Source: an uncultured Burkholderiales bacterium (lineage in GTDB: Bacteria; Pseudomonadota; Gammaproteobacteria; Burkholderiales; Burkholderiaceae_C). From it: a stretch of 50,569 nt of DNA. A program made the position numbers and the translations under genes. The stretch covers positions 1 through 50,569 of the forward strand of contig CALAGS010000166.1 of assembly GCA_937891665.1 (NCBI GenBank), read 5' to 3'. Shown here piece after piece: positions 27,422 through 37,464 of the stretch. Position 1 is the first letter of the stretch; each line of letters opens with the position of its first letter. The notes beneath the pieces were generated by a model, which was given only the letters and a program-made list of their open reading frames with translations, did not search any database and was not told where the DNA came from.

Positions 27422-28339
27422 TTACAAGACTCGATCGCCCGATTTACCACTTCGGCTTGAAAATTGAACCAGCGCGTCTTGGGTTTCCAAGCCAATTCTG
27501 GCTGCCCGTCCCCCGTAAACCTGTGATTTGAGCCAATCGGCCTCTGCTTCCAAAGCCTCAACTGACATCACAGCCGTAGTCCAAACTTTGGCTTCGGCAT
27601 CCCATCTGTAGCCACGGGCTTTGAGCTTGTCTTTGGTCTCGAAGGGCGAACCAAATGCTTTAACCACTGTTCGGGCTTGTTCGGCTGACTTAAAAAGTTG
27701 TTGCAGACCTGTAGAAGGCATGTCGTCTGGCTGGGCCTTCAAGGGCGCCGACAAGACCCGCAGCAAAGCATGGCAATCTACTTGTGCTCGGTGCGCGTCG
27801 TAAAACCATCCCAACTCGCTGCACAAAAACTCCAACTTGGCCGACCCCAAACCCTGGGCTTTCCAGTTGATGCCGGCAAAAGAGCAGGCCCATGCTTTGT
27901 GCTCAAACACCTCTAATCTGTTTTCAACAAAAGGTCGATCAAAGCTGGCGTTGTGCGCCACGATGAGGTCTGCGCGTTGCACCATGTCAATGATTTTGGC
28001 TTCGTTGAGTTTTTGACCCTTCACGTCTTGGGTGGTGATGCCTGTGAGCTTCACAATTTCTGCTGGGATGGGTCTGCCCGGATCTTCGAAATCCTCATAG
28101 ACCTCAACCACACCCACAGGTTGACCCGTTTGCATATCAACAGCCACAGACAGCATGGCCAACTCGATGATGTTTTCAGCGCGCCAATCTAGTCCTGTCG
28201 TTTCCGTGTCCAAAATGAGGACCCGCTTGGTCGGTGAGCCAGAACCAGGTCCAAAATCAAGAATTGGAACCAAGCGTCGTTTGACTTTGAAGTCTGGGTG
28301 GGCTGACAACTTGTCAGCCATTTCATCGAAATTCATCAT
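27422..28339 (-). CDS. DnaQ-like 3'-5' exonuclease with C-terminal extension
   Basis: A 305-residue DEDDh exonuclease. The three Exo motifs are present: 'ILDTETTGLDW' (Exo I, D/E near residues 44-46), 'LIVAHNASFDRPF' (Exo II, about 126-138) and 'HRAQVDCHALL' (Exo III, His and Asp). About 100 further residues follow, with a distinct unit 'KARGYRWDAEAKVW' that repair-associated exonucleases of this group carry. It lies 22 bp downstream of recD on the same strand, so it may be expressed with recCBD in double-strand break repair, but this is inference. It is not the replicative epsilon subunit, which is shorter and lacks the extension. Confidence 0.85.
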   Translation of the reverse strand: MMNFDEMADKLSAHPDFKVKRRLVPILDFGPGSGSPTKRVLILDTETTGLDWRAENIIELAMLSVAVDMQTGQPVGVVEVYEDFEDPGRPIPAEIVKLTGITTQDVKGQKLNEAKIIDMVQRADLIVAHNASFDRPFVENRLEVFEHKAWACSFAGINWKAQGLGSAKLEFLCSELGWFYDAHRAQVDCHALLRVLSAPLKAQPDDMPSTGLQQLFKSAEQARTVVKAFGSPFETKDKLKARGYRWDAEAKVWTTAVMSVEALEAEADWLKSQVYGGRAARIGLETQDALVQFSSRSGKSGDRVL

Positions 28340-28361
28340 TGCTCACTTTTTTCTGAAGTGC

Positions 28362-30338
28362 CTATTTTGACGGATGAAACAGGGCCTCTGCCAAACCGCC
28401 ACTTCGGGTGACTCGCTGCGCTACTGCGTTGAACAAGACCGAGGCATTGGGGGCCCACCAGCTTAGGCGCGATTTGGCACGTGTGACGCCGGTGTAAAGC
28501 AGTTCGCGTGTGAGCACAGGGGCATCTCGGTCTGGCAGCACCAGAAGTACATGGTCGTACTCTGAGCCTTGCGATTTGTGAACGGTCATGGCCCAGACAG
28601 TTTCAACGGCATCCAAGCGAGAAGGCAACACCCACCGCACACCGCCTTTGCCATCGGGGAACGCAACGCGAAGGCCATTGGCAGTAGGCAAACACTGGCC
28701 CACATCGCCGTTCATCAATTGCAAATGATAGTCGTTGCGGGTGACCATGATGGGGCGTCCGACGAACCAGGCGTCTTGCTGTTTGGCAGGCTGGAAATTT
28801 CTTTCTGCGTTTTTAGACAAGCCTAGGGCCATGGCGATTTGCTGATTCAAAGATTGAACACCCCATGCGCCATGTCGCAGTGCGCAGAGCACTTGAAACT
28901 CACTGAAACGCTTGAGCAATTGAAGGGCCTGCGCGTTGTCACAGAGGGCATCGGCTTGTTGCAGCGGTTTCAAAACTTCCAACCATGCGGACCACCCTTC
29001 ACACAATGCTTGAGCAAGTTCTGGATGCAAATGACCTTGCGGCCTATCGCGCCATTCATCTGGCCACCTTTGAACCTCTGGCTTTTCAATGTTGTCTGAA
29101 GCGCTGGCACTGCTTAAGGCATGCCATTGTTTTTTGATTTGTAATTGATCGCCATCGTTGATCAGTTTGGCCCATTGACCGATCGCGCTGCTGGCATGAA
29201 AGCGTCGGCTGACATGCAGCACCGCAGTTTGTTCTGGCAAGGTGTAGGCGTGGGTGGGGTGCGCTTGGGTGGCGCTGTCTGATTGGGCCGCCCCCTCGCA
29301 CAATTGAGACCACACAGCGCCAGCCTCTACCGAGGCCAACTGGTCTTTGTCGCCTAGCAAAACCAACCTGGCCTGTGCAGGCACACATTTCATCAATCGC
29401 GCCATGAGTTCTAGATCAATCATGGAGGCCTCATCGACCACCACCAAGTCCGTTGCCAATGATGGCGCAGACCTTGCGGCTGCATCGGGGTTGTACTGCA
29501 ACAGTTGGTGCAAAGTAACAGCTTGAGACGGAATGCCTTCTCCCCAGCCGTCGGGCAAGCTGGCCAATGCCAACTGAATGGAGGAACTCAAGCGGCTGGC
29601 AGCCTTGCCTGTAGGCGCTGCCAAATGAATGCGCAATGTTGTTTGCTGATCGTGGGCAGATTGTTGCAGCAAGGCCAACAAGCGAACCACCGTGGTTGTT
29701 TTGCCTGTGCCAGGACCGCCGGTAATGAGTGTCAGGCCTGTACGCAAAGCTTTGGCACAAGCAATGCGCTGCCAATCTGTTTCCTCACCTTGTTGGCCGA
29801 ACAGTTTGTTCAGTTTTTCATCGCTGTCAGAAGGTACTTCAAAGTTTAGCGACAAACGCATTTGGACAGATGCTTGAATGCTTTGTTCTGCATGCCAAGC
29901 GCGCCTTAGGTACACACGTTGGGCTTGGCCATCTTCTTTGAAAGAAACCATGATGGGCGAGTGATCGCCAATGGCCCATGGCATTGTTTTGGCAGCTTGA
30001 GCCCATGGGTTGTGTGGCACAGCGAACAAATCTGCAGGCTGTTCATCCAACTTTGAATTTGCAAGCTGCTGATGCAATGCCTTGGTTTGAGCATCGGTCC
30101 AGTCAAGCAAATGCGCTGGGTCTTGGATCAAAGCATCAAGGTCCAAGCAAGCATGCCCTCTTCCCATTTGATGGCTGACCAAAAGCGCCAGCAAATCGTG
30201 CAAGGGCTCTGGGGTAGCTTGATGTGACTTTAAAAATTGGAGCCATGCGACATCCAAAGCGGTCCACGGCCAAGCAGCCACGACAGCTGTCAATTGGGGC
30301 GCTGAAGTGTTGCTGATTGGGACTTGTAATTGCGTCAT
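28362..30338 (-). CDS. recD: Exodeoxyribonuclease V alpha subunit RecD
   Basis: RecD is the 5'-3' superfamily 1B helicase motor of RecBCD. The 658-residue protein has Walker A 'ITGGPGTGKTTTVVRLLALL' (about 204-223), motif II 'VVDEASMIDLELMARL', 'LLGDKDQLASVEAG' (motif III) and the C-terminal motifs 'VWAMTVHKSQGSEYDHVLLV' and 'ELLYTGVTRAKSRL'. The N-terminal 180 residues are the RecD-specific region that touches RecC. It overlaps recB by 4 bases (ATGA) at 30335-30338, so its translation is coupled. The size is a little larger than E. coli RecD (608). Confidence 0.95.
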   Translation of the reverse strand: MTQLQVPISNTSAPQLTAVVAAWPWTALDVAWLQFLKSHQATPEPLHDLLALLVSHQMGRGHACLDLDALIQDPAHLLDWTDAQTKALHQQLANSKLDEQPADLFAVPHNPWAQAAKTMPWAIGDHSPIMVSFKEDGQAQRVYLRRAWHAEQSIQASVQMRLSLNFEVPSDSDEKLNKLFGQQGEETDWQRIACAKALRTGLTLITGGPGTGKTTTVVRLLALLQQSAHDQQTTLRIHLAAPTGKAASRLSSSIQLALASLPDGWGEGIPSQAVTLHQLLQYNPDAAARSAPSLATDLVVVDEASMIDLELMARLMKCVPAQARLVLLGDKDQLASVEAGAVWSQLCEGAAQSDSATQAHPTHAYTLPEQTAVLHVSRRFHASSAIGQWAKLINDGDQLQIKKQWHALSSASASDNIEKPEVQRWPDEWRDRPQGHLHPELAQALCEGWSAWLEVLKPLQQADALCDNAQALQLLKRFSEFQVLCALRHGAWGVQSLNQQIAMALGLSKNAERNFQPAKQQDAWFVGRPIMVTRNDYHLQLMNGDVGQCLPTANGLRVAFPDGKGGVRWVLPSRLDAVETVWAMTVHKSQGSEYDHVLLVLPDRDAPVLTRELLYTGVTRAKSRLSWWAPNASVLFNAVAQRVTRSGGLAEALFHPSK

Positions 30339-33300
30339 GACAAGACCCCTGCTGCAATGGATGGCTGATTCAATTTGAATGCTTCGTCCAAGGCATGGAT
30401 GAGTTCGTAGGATGGCTTATTGACATAGCACCCCTGCCCAGCTTGATCGATGCCCCGCAGATACAGATAGATGGCACCGCCCACGTGCTGCTCGTAGTTG
30501 TAATTTTTGAGGCGAGACTTTAAGAGTCGGTGAACCGCCAAGATGTACAAGGTGTATTGCACGTCGTAGCGATGGCTGAGCATGCTGCCTGTAATGCTGT
30601 CAAGCGAATAATCGGGCAATTTGTTCGACTTGTAATCGAGCACGTAATAACGACCTTGGTGCTCAAACACAATGTCCATGAAGCCCGTTAGCAAACCATT
30701 CAATTGCTGAGCCTGTAAAGCAGGGCGGGCTTTGTTGGGATGCAGAGAAGCGCTAATGAGTTGATCAATGTACAGCGTTGAAACACCATGCGTTTTGAAC
30801 GTGAAGCCCATCTCTGGCCAGGCGTTTTGGGTGTTGAGCTGAGACAAACTCAAACCATGTTGATCTGACCCCAATTGTGTGAATTGAGAGGCTGCGCATT
30901 GGCGAATGAGTTGAAGGCAGAGGGCTTGGTCTTCGGTTTTAAGTTGCAGGCTGTCGGCTTGGGTTTGCCACCAGCCTTGCCATCGAATTTTGACTTCAGG
31001 AAAGAGGTCTGATTCGTTTTGCAGAAGGGGCCAGCCTTCTTTCAATTGCCATTCGAAGATGTCGTGTAACAGGGTCCCGTAGGCGCTACCTGCAGGAAAA
31101 TGATTGAACGGGGGTTGCTCCGTTTTTGCAGAGGATGCGTCATCTGCCACGAGCAGGTCATTGGCGTTGGCCACTGGGTTGTCGATTTGCGAATCTAGCC
31201 AACGCTCTTCGCGCGCAAGTCCCGAATCTGTGGCCTGCCATTTGGAATCACTGAGCTTGCGGGTCAGTGCACTGAAACTGGCCGTCCAACCGGCATTGGG
31301 CAATGCGCGCGATGGCGATCTTGCGGCAGTTGGCGCTTCTAAGTGGGTTGCATGCAAAGGCTCATACAGTTGCGCATTTGCTTCGGGCGCATGAACGACT
31401 TCAATGTCATCACAGCTTGCCCAAGCCTGCAATTTTTCTTGCAAATCATCGGCAGACTTTCGTTGTAACAAGACACTTAAAGCACTTTGTGCGTGTGTCT
31501 CTTTGCTTTTGAAGTCACCTTGGCGTTTGGCAACGCCCATCCACATGGCTTGTTGTGCGCGCGTGAAGGCAACGTACAACAAACGAATGTCTTCTTGGAG
31601 ACGTTCTTCGGCCGTTCGAAGTGAGTCATCTTTGTCTTCTCTGAAATTGGAGACAAAAGGCAAAAACACCAGGGGGTATTGCAAACCCTTGGCTTTGTGA
31701 AAGGTAATGACTTGGACTAACTCGGCGTCTGTTTCAAGACGCATTTGCGCGCTCTCACCTTGTGCCTGAGGGTTTGACAATTGATCGGTGAGAAAACGCA
31801 ACAATGCAGATTCACCTTGCAACTGGAGGCTGGCCGATTGCAGCAGTTCACCGAGGTGCAAGAAATTGGTCAAGCGCCGTTCAGCGGTATCGCCTTCGGC
31901 TTGCATGCGCCTGCCAATGTCTTGTTCGTGCACCATTTTGTAGAGCATTGGCAAGAAGCCTTGACGTTGCCAGGTGTGGTGCCATGCATTGAAACGCTCT
32001 ACCCAAATGTCCCAGGCATCTTCTTCACTGAACACCCGCTCTATTTCAGGCAAGCTAAGGCACAAGGTGCGAGTGGTAAGCGCAGCGCGCAGTAACTTGG
32101 CATTGCGCGCTTGTAAAACGGCTTCTAACACGCAAGCTAAATCCAGTGCCTCGCGCGTGGCGTAAACACTTTCGCGATCTGATAAGTAGACGCTGCGAAC
32201 GCTTCTCTGCGCCAAGGCTTGGCGAATTTTTTTGGCTTCTTGGCCATCTCTGACCAAAACCGCCATGTGACCGGGTTGAGCGATGCCTTGATTCAAAAGC
32301 CAAACCATTTGCGTGGCACAAATTTGCGCCATGTCTTCACCGTATTGCGCGCCACTCAAGGGTTTATCGGCGGCCAAATGCCATACCGTGAGCGCTGGCA
32401 GTTTTTCACCATTGGCCAAGCGAAGACTTTCAGCTTTGGCAGGTGTGGGTGTTTTCACACGTTCAAACGGCACTTCATCAAAAGGGTTCTGAGCCGTTGC
32501 AAAAAGGTGATTAACGGCGTTGACCACCTCATGGCTGGATCTGAAATTTTCTGTGAGAGTCCAAATGGATTCTGCCGCATGCCTTGCATTCAAGTAGGTT
32601 GGTAAATCGGCGCCTCGAAAACTGTAGATGGCCTGTTTCGGATCGCCAATCATGAGAAATGCGCTGGCATTGTCTTGTTCTGAGTTGACTTCATGGCGGG
32701 GCTTGTGATGTGGCAAGTTTGCTGCGCCATAAATGCGCGACAGCGATTCATATTGCCAGGGGTCGGTATCTTGAAACTCATCTACCATGGCTACTGGGAA
32801 CTGCGCGCGAATGATCTGAGGTAATCGACCGTCTGGTGCATGCAATGCCGCATGCAATCGCTGTAGCAAATCCGAAAAATCAAAGCTTGCCAAACTTCTT
32901 TTTTGCAGCCAATACGCACGGCCCACTTTGAGTGCGGCATGGTGCAGCAAATTAACACCCACATCTGGCTCGCTTTGACGCTCAGACATCCAAAGACCTA
33001 TTGCACTCCAGACGCCATGCGCGTTGTCAATCGGATTGGCCCCGCTCCTCAAGCCGGCATTGAGCTTTTCAAGGGTAAATTTGGAAATTGCATCTATTTC
33101 TGCCTCTTCACCAGAAGCCCAGTCTGAAAGATGACGAAGAAAGTATGCGTGCTTGTTGACACGATAGTGATTGCGATTCAAATCATTTTCAAGCGCCTTG
33201 CTCAACAGGTCTAGTGCCTGAGGCATGTTGGTCAACAACAGTTGTCTGGCTTGCGCCTCTAAGTGCAGAACGCGTTCTTGCCACTGAGACCAAGCGAGCA

Positions 33301-33973
33301 CCAAGGCTTTTGGATCTGGATCTTCCGAGGCATCTGGAAAACCACCTGGTGACTTCTCAAACTTTTGCCAAAGCGATTGAATGTTTTTAAGCAAAGCTTC
33401 GGGTGTGCCGCCCAAATCTTTCATGGCCCCCAGTTGATTGACCTCTAAGGGATACACATATTCCCGCCAATAGTCTTTCACAAGCTTCAACTTCAAAGCG
33501 GGTGCATCGTCTAAGCGCTTTTGATCAAACAAACTTTGGCTGTCAAAAGCATGTTGGCGCAACATGCGACTCGACCAGCTGTGAATGGTGTAGATGGCGG
33601 CTTCGTCCATCCATTGAGCGGCTTCTTCTAAGCGTTCTGCGTGTCGCGCATTTAAATCGGTGCCCAGGCTTTCTTGAAGGTGCTGCAAAAAATCATCGGC
33701 AACATGAGACTGCCCCCTGAAAAATTGGGCAGCCTGTGCCAATCTGTCGCGGATGCGATCTCTGAGCTCTGCCGTAGCGGCCTCGGTAAAGGTCATCACC
33801 AAAATTTGAGGCGGCATGAGGCTCGGCCCAGACCAAGCATGTCCCAGAATGAGACGCACATAAAGCGCGGCCAATGTCCAAGTTTTGCCAGTGCCTGCGC
33901 TGGCCTCAATGAGTTGAATGCCTTTCAAAGGCAATGTGAGGACATTGAGTTTTTGCGTTTTCAATTGACTCAT
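30335..33973 (-). CDS. recB: Exodeoxyribonuclease V beta subunit RecB
   Basis: RecB is the 3'-5' helicase and nuclease of RecBCD, loading RecA after Chi. The 1212-residue protein has Walker A 'EASAGTGKTWTLAALYVRLI' near residue 23, motif II 'VDEFQDTDPWQYE' and motif III 'MIGDPKQAIYSFRGAD'. The later helicase motifs 'VQVITFHKAKGLQYPLVFLP' and 'RLLYVAFTRAQQA' follow. The C-terminal nuclease has 'GFMDIVFEHQGRYYVLDYKS', with the Asp and Asp-Tyr-Lys that bind Mg. Length and order fit RecB (E. coli 1180) rather than AddA. It overlaps both recC and recD by 4 bases. Confidence 0.96.
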   Translation of the reverse strand: MSQLKTQKLNVLTLPLKGIQLIEASAGTGKTWTLAALYVRLILGHAWSGPSLMPPQILVMTFTEAATAELRDRIRDRLAQAAQFFRGQSHVADDFLQHLQESLGTDLNARHAERLEEAAQWMDEAAIYTIHSWSSRMLRQHAFDSQSLFDQKRLDDAPALKLKLVKDYWREYVYPLEVNQLGAMKDLGGTPEALLKNIQSLWQKFEKSPGGFPDASEDPDPKALVLAWSQWQERVLHLEAQARQLLLTNMPQALDLLSKALENDLNRNHYRVNKHAYFLRHLSDWASGEEAEIDAISKFTLEKLNAGLRSGANPIDNAHGVWSAIGLWMSERQSEPDVGVNLLHHAALKVGRAYWLQKRSLASFDFSDLLQRLHAALHAPDGRLPQIIRAQFPVAMVDEFQDTDPWQYESLSRIYGAANLPHHKPRHEVNSEQDNASAFLMIGDPKQAIYSFRGADLPTYLNARHAAESIWTLTENFRSSHEVVNAVNHLFATAQNPFDEVPFERVKTPTPAKAESLRLANGEKLPALTVWHLAADKPLSGAQYGEDMAQICATQMVWLLNQGIAQPGHMAVLVRDGQEAKKIRQALAQRSVRSVYLSDRESVYATREALDLACVLEAVLQARNAKLLRAALTTRTLCLSLPEIERVFSEEDAWDIWVERFNAWHHTWQRQGFLPMLYKMVHEQDIGRRMQAEGDTAERRLTNFLHLGELLQSASLQLQGESALLRFLTDQLSNPQAQGESAQMRLETDAELVQVITFHKAKGLQYPLVFLPFVSNFREDKDDSLRTAEERLQEDIRLLYVAFTRAQQAMWMGVAKRQGDFKSKETHAQSALSVLLQRKSADDLQEKLQAWASCDDIEVVHAPEANAQLYEPLHATHLEAPTAARSPSRALPNAGWTASFSALTRKLSDSKWQATDSGLAREERWLDSQIDNPVANANDLLVADDASSAKTEQPPFNHFPAGSAYGTLLHDIFEWQLKEGWPLLQNESDLFPEVKIRWQGWWQTQADSLQLKTEDQALCLQLIRQCAASQFTQLGSDQHGLSLSQLNTQNAWPEMGFTFKTHGVSTLYIDQLISASLHPNKARPALQAQQLNGLLTGFMDIVFEHQGRYYVLDYKSNKLPDYSLDSITGSMLSHRYDVQYTLYILAVHRLLKSRLKNYNYEQHVGGAIYLYLRGIDQAGQGCYVNKPSYELIHALDEAFKLNQPSIAAGVLS

Positions 33974-36900
33974 GAGGCACCGCCTTCAATTGAAGCTGCA
34001 TGGATCAAATCGCTGTACAAAAGGGGCGCCCAGTTTGGCAGCCCTTCAATAAGAGGATCAAAATTGTCAAACGATCTTTGGACGTACAAGGAACGCGCCC
34101 AATCGGTGCTTTCAGAAAAACCATCGGAAAATTCTTTGCGTGCCTTGTCCAAGGCCATCTCGGTAATTTGGTCAGCCGCCACGTCTTTGCCTGACTGTGC
34201 ACTTCGGATTTGCTCTGACACAAACGCCAAGCCTGCTTTCAGGGTGGTGGGCAAGGGCTTCGCCCAAGCCTGCGCATACACGGCCAGCCACTGTGCCAAC
34301 AAGTGTTTTGCTGCTTGAGGCGGCATAGCGGGCAACACCGCCACAGCATCCAGTCCGACGGCCACAGAGCTGACTGTCCAACCTGCAGCGCTTAACAGCA
34401 CGTGATTGGGCCAGAGATTGACCAAGACATCGGCGCGAGCAGATTGTTGGTCTTTTTGACCTGTGGCCACCGCACCGGGCCGCCTGGTCAGTTGCAGTGT
34501 TTGAATAGGTTCAGAATCAGTTGGCAACTGATCGGCTGAACGCTGTTCTTTGCGCAAACCAAGGATCTCGGCACTGATGCGCACATCACCCCAAGGCATG
34601 GCAATGACAACAGACACGGATTGAGTTGGCAGCGCTTGTGGGTATTTTTCTAAATAAGCATCTGCTCGGTCAATGACACGCAGTGCCGCATCGTATTGCT
34701 GTTTCAATGCCAATTGTCCTGAAGCTCCCATTGGCAATTGACCTCGCAATTTTTCAGCTTCAAGTTGCAGTTCGATGTCTTCGGCTTCAAGCAATTGACG
34801 GCCCAAGGCATACCTGTCTAACCCATTTAAAGAGAAGTTTTCATCATCTAGCATGGCCTCTTCAGGACCTTTGAGCAAAACACCCAAGCGACTGCGCCAA
34901 TAAACATCGACAGGTTGCCTGAGCAAACGCATGCATTCCTGAAGAGGCCATTCTGAAATAGCGGGAAATTGGGCAGGGGCCGCCTCAGAAGAAGCAAGCG
35001 CAGAAAACGAAGATTTGAATTCAGAGCCAGTGCTCTGCGCTGCTTCCCAATCGTCCGCGTAAGTGAAGAATTTTGAATCGGGCTTGAAGTATTTGGCAGA
35101 GAAAGCTTGCAAGGGCTGCAAGACGGCATCTAGCTCGGGGGAGAAACGGGCCTTGAGGGTATCGCGCAATTGAGCGACCAAGACAGACGGAGGCATCTTC
35201 TGATTGTCTGTAGACCTGCGGCCTTGCCAACTGATGTACAGTTTTTCGCGGGCTGACAAAAAGGCTTCTAAGAACAAGTATCGATCGTCTTCGCGGCGCG
35301 AGCGATCGCCTGCCAGCCAATGCGTGGCCATCAAATCAAAATCGCGAGGCGTGCTTTGGCGAGGATAAGCGCCATCGTTCATGCCCAGCAAGCACAGACC
35401 CTTGAAGGGAATGGCGCGCATGGGCATGAGGGTTGAAAACTGCACCCCACCGCCAAAGAAACGTTGTTTCAGACCTGTTGACTCAAGGCCCGACAACCAA
35501 TGTTCTCGGACTACGGTTAAGGGCAATGGCTCCGACAAACCAGCCTGTTCACACAAGGATTGCCATTGCGTCAACTCTTGCTTTAAACGCAGCAACATGC
35601 GTTCATCGGCTTCGTTGTCGGCTTCAAAAAAACGCGCCATCAAGTCGTGCATGACCGAGCACCATTCGGCAGGCGCATGATTGGCATTCAATTGAGCCAA
35701 GCTAATAGACACGGCCTCCAACCACTGCGCCAGATAGCCCACCTTCAAAGCACTCAAGCCAGAAACTTGAGGCAGGGGCAAGACACCCTGCCATGCCGCA
35801 TTGCCTTCAGCTTGGCCGGCGGCATAACCCAATATCAAACGTTGTAATCCGTAGGCCCACGTGTTTTGGAGTGCATCAGGCATGTTGCTGGGTACGCCCC
35901 ACTTTTGTCGGTGCGTTGGATTCAAGCCCCAGCGCACAGCAGCGTCTTGGAGCCAATTTTTCACAGTTTGGACATCGGCCTCGTCCATTTGAAACTTGGC
36001 TCGCACGGCAGATACTTCAAACAGGCTAAGCCATTCCGACATGGTGATTCTTGCTTGTGGCAAGTTCAGCAAAAACTCAAGCGCTTGAACCAGCGGCACT
36101 TGACGCGGCGTGGTGTCTGCCACTGAAAAAGGAATATGCCGAGGATGCTGAACTGGAAAACGACCAAACACCGCTTGAATGTGCGATGAAAAACTGGCCA
36201 TATCAGGCACCATGACCATGACATCAGCTGGCTTCCAAGTTGGATTTTCATCCAACCATGCCCAAAGTTGGTCGTGCAAAATTTCAACTTCGCGCTGCGC
36301 TGAATGCGCCTGGACCATTTGAATGCTGCCATCGTCGGGCAAGGATTCAGGCTGCTCGGGCATGGCCTTCAAATTCAAAATATCAGACTGAATATGCTGC
36401 AAACGCGAAGGGCCAGCTTGCTCAGCTGGATCTACAAAAAAAGTTTGCTTGCTCATAACGCTTAGGGCGTTTTCAGGCTGGTCAAAGCGCTCGAGGGCGT
36501 GCAAATAATCTCGACCTTGTTGCCCCCATGAAGAAAGCAGCGAGTGCTTCTGAGCCACCAGGTCCATGTCATGGCCCCAGTATTCTTGGCAAGGGTTTTG
36601 GACCATCATGATGACTTGACACCAGCGACCCAAGGCGGCCAAGGCCTCAACCACCTGCATGGGTAAGTTTGAAATACCGAACACCACAATGCGAGGCGGC
36701 AAACCTTCTGGCTTCAAAGCTTTCGCTTGCTGAACCTTGTGCATGAATTGCGAATGCACGTCGGCCCTGGACAGGCACTGAGAGGAAAGCTCGGGGGCTT
36801 GCGTTTGCAACACATCGTGTTGCAACTGCTGCCACAACTGTGCTTGCCAAACTTGGTCGGGCGGCATGGCTTTGCGCTCAGCTTTGTACCGCAACACAAA

Positions 36901-37389
36901 TTGGCCATTGCCCCAATCGGACAGCCAATCGGCGCGGTAGCTTTGGTAACCGTCAAATACATCGGCCACTTGCTGGGCCAATTGGTACCTTTGGCGCCCA
37001 AGCGGGTCGTCTTTGACGTAAGCCAGCAAAGGTGCGACTTGGTGTGATTGAGCAAACTCAGGCAGCAAGCGCCACAAGCGCCAAACCAAAGCTTGTTTGT
37101 CAAAGGGCATAGCCACAGGCACCACCGCTTGGCCCAATACCAAACGGTACATGCGCCAAATAAAGCTAGAAGGCAATTCCATTTGCGTGGCTGCGCAAAT
37201 GCCCATGGCGCTGTCGTCTGCTAAGGCCATTTCAAGCCAGTGCTTCATGCCATTGCTTTGCACCAACAAGGTTTCTGGCACCAAGGGGGGCAAGGGCTGG
37301 CTGCGAAACAGGCCAAGCGTGAGATCGCGCAGGTCTTCTAGGCGGTTGCCATGGAACACCATGAATCCGGCTTGAAATGCATTGGACAT
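33970..37389 (-). CDS. recC: Exodeoxyribonuclease V gamma subunit RecC
   Basis: RecC is an inactivated helicase that recognises Chi and holds RecB and RecD together. The 1139-residue protein begins with 'MVFHGNRLEDLRDLTLGL' and 'PETLLVQSNGMKHWLEMALA' (about 10-60), which is diagnostic for RecC. Later come 'FGISNLPMQVVEALAALG', 'GGGVQFSTLMPMRAIPFKGL' and 'PRDFDLMATHWLAGDRSRRE'. Its size agrees with E. coli (1122). The gene is followed with 4-base overlap by recB and then recD, with no ptrA between them as there is in E. coli. A 75-bp gap separates it from the neighbouring hybrid kinase; a promoter for the three genes is expected there. Confidence 0.95.
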   Translation of the reverse strand: MSNAFQAGFMVFHGNRLEDLRDLTLGLFRSQPLPPLVPETLLVQSNGMKHWLEMALADDSAMGICAATQMELPSSFIWRMYRLVLGQAVVPVAMPFDKQALVWRLWRLLPEFAQSHQVAPLLAYVKDDPLGRQRYQLAQQVADVFDGYQSYRADWLSDWGNGQFVLRYKAERKAMPPDQVWQAQLWQQLQHDVLQTQAPELSSQCLSRADVHSQFMHKVQQAKALKPEGLPPRIVVFGISNLPMQVVEALAALGRWCQVIMMVQNPCQEYWGHDMDLVAQKHSLLSSWGQQGRDYLHALERFDQPENALSVMSKQTFFVDPAEQAGPSRLQHIQSDILNLKAMPEQPESLPDDGSIQMVQAHSAQREVEILHDQLWAWLDENPTWKPADVMVMVPDMASFSSHIQAVFGRFPVQHPRHIPFSVADTTPRQVPLVQALEFLLNLPQARITMSEWLSLFEVSAVRAKFQMDEADVQTVKNWLQDAAVRWGLNPTHRQKWGVPSNMPDALQNTWAYGLQRLILGYAAGQAEGNAAWQGVLPLPQVSGLSALKVGYLAQWLEAVSISLAQLNANHAPAEWCSVMHDLMARFFEADNEADERMLLRLKQELTQWQSLCEQAGLSEPLPLTVVREHWLSGLESTGLKQRFFGGGVQFSTLMPMRAIPFKGLCLLGMNDGAYPRQSTPRDFDLMATHWLAGDRSRREDDRYLFLEAFLSAREKLYISWQGRRSTDNQKMPPSVLVAQLRDTLKARFSPELDAVLQPLQAFSAKYFKPDSKFFTYADDWEAAQSTGSEFKSSFSALASSEAAPAQFPAISEWPLQECMRLLRQPVDVYWRSRLGVLLKGPEEAMLDDENFSLNGLDRYALGRQLLEAEDIELQLEAEKLRGQLPMGASGQLALKQQYDAALRVIDRADAYLEKYPQALPTQSVSVVIAMPWGDVRISAEILGLRKEQRSADQLPTDSEPIQTLQLTRRPGAVATGQKDQQSARADVLVNLWPNHVLLSAAGWTVSSVAVGLDAVAVLPAMPPQAAKHLLAQWLAVYAQAWAKPLPTTLKAGLAFVSEQIRSAQSGKDVAADQITEMALDKARKEFSDGFSESTDWARSLYVQRSFDNFDPLIEGLPNWAPLLYSDLIHAASIEGGAS

Positions 37390-37433
37390 AAAGGAAGGGC
37401 TTGTGGCTGCGCGTGAATCTTGCTTGAATTATC

Positions 37434-37461
37434 GGCTCAGCACTGGCTCACAGGCTGAGCC
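37434..37461. repeat. Inverted repeat between recC and the hybrid kinase
   Basis: GGCTCAGC (37434-37441) is complementary to GCTGAGCC (37454-37461), separated by 12 bases. It lies just after the stop of the hybrid kinase on the minus strand and before recC. No T run follows, so a factor-dependent terminator or a protein-binding site are both possible. Confidence 0.5.
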
Positions 37462-37464
37462 TTG

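Noticed and set aside
33674..34318. 214-codon plus-strand reading frame across the recB-recC junction
   Set aside because: It is antisense to two well-supported genes and has no recognisable features.
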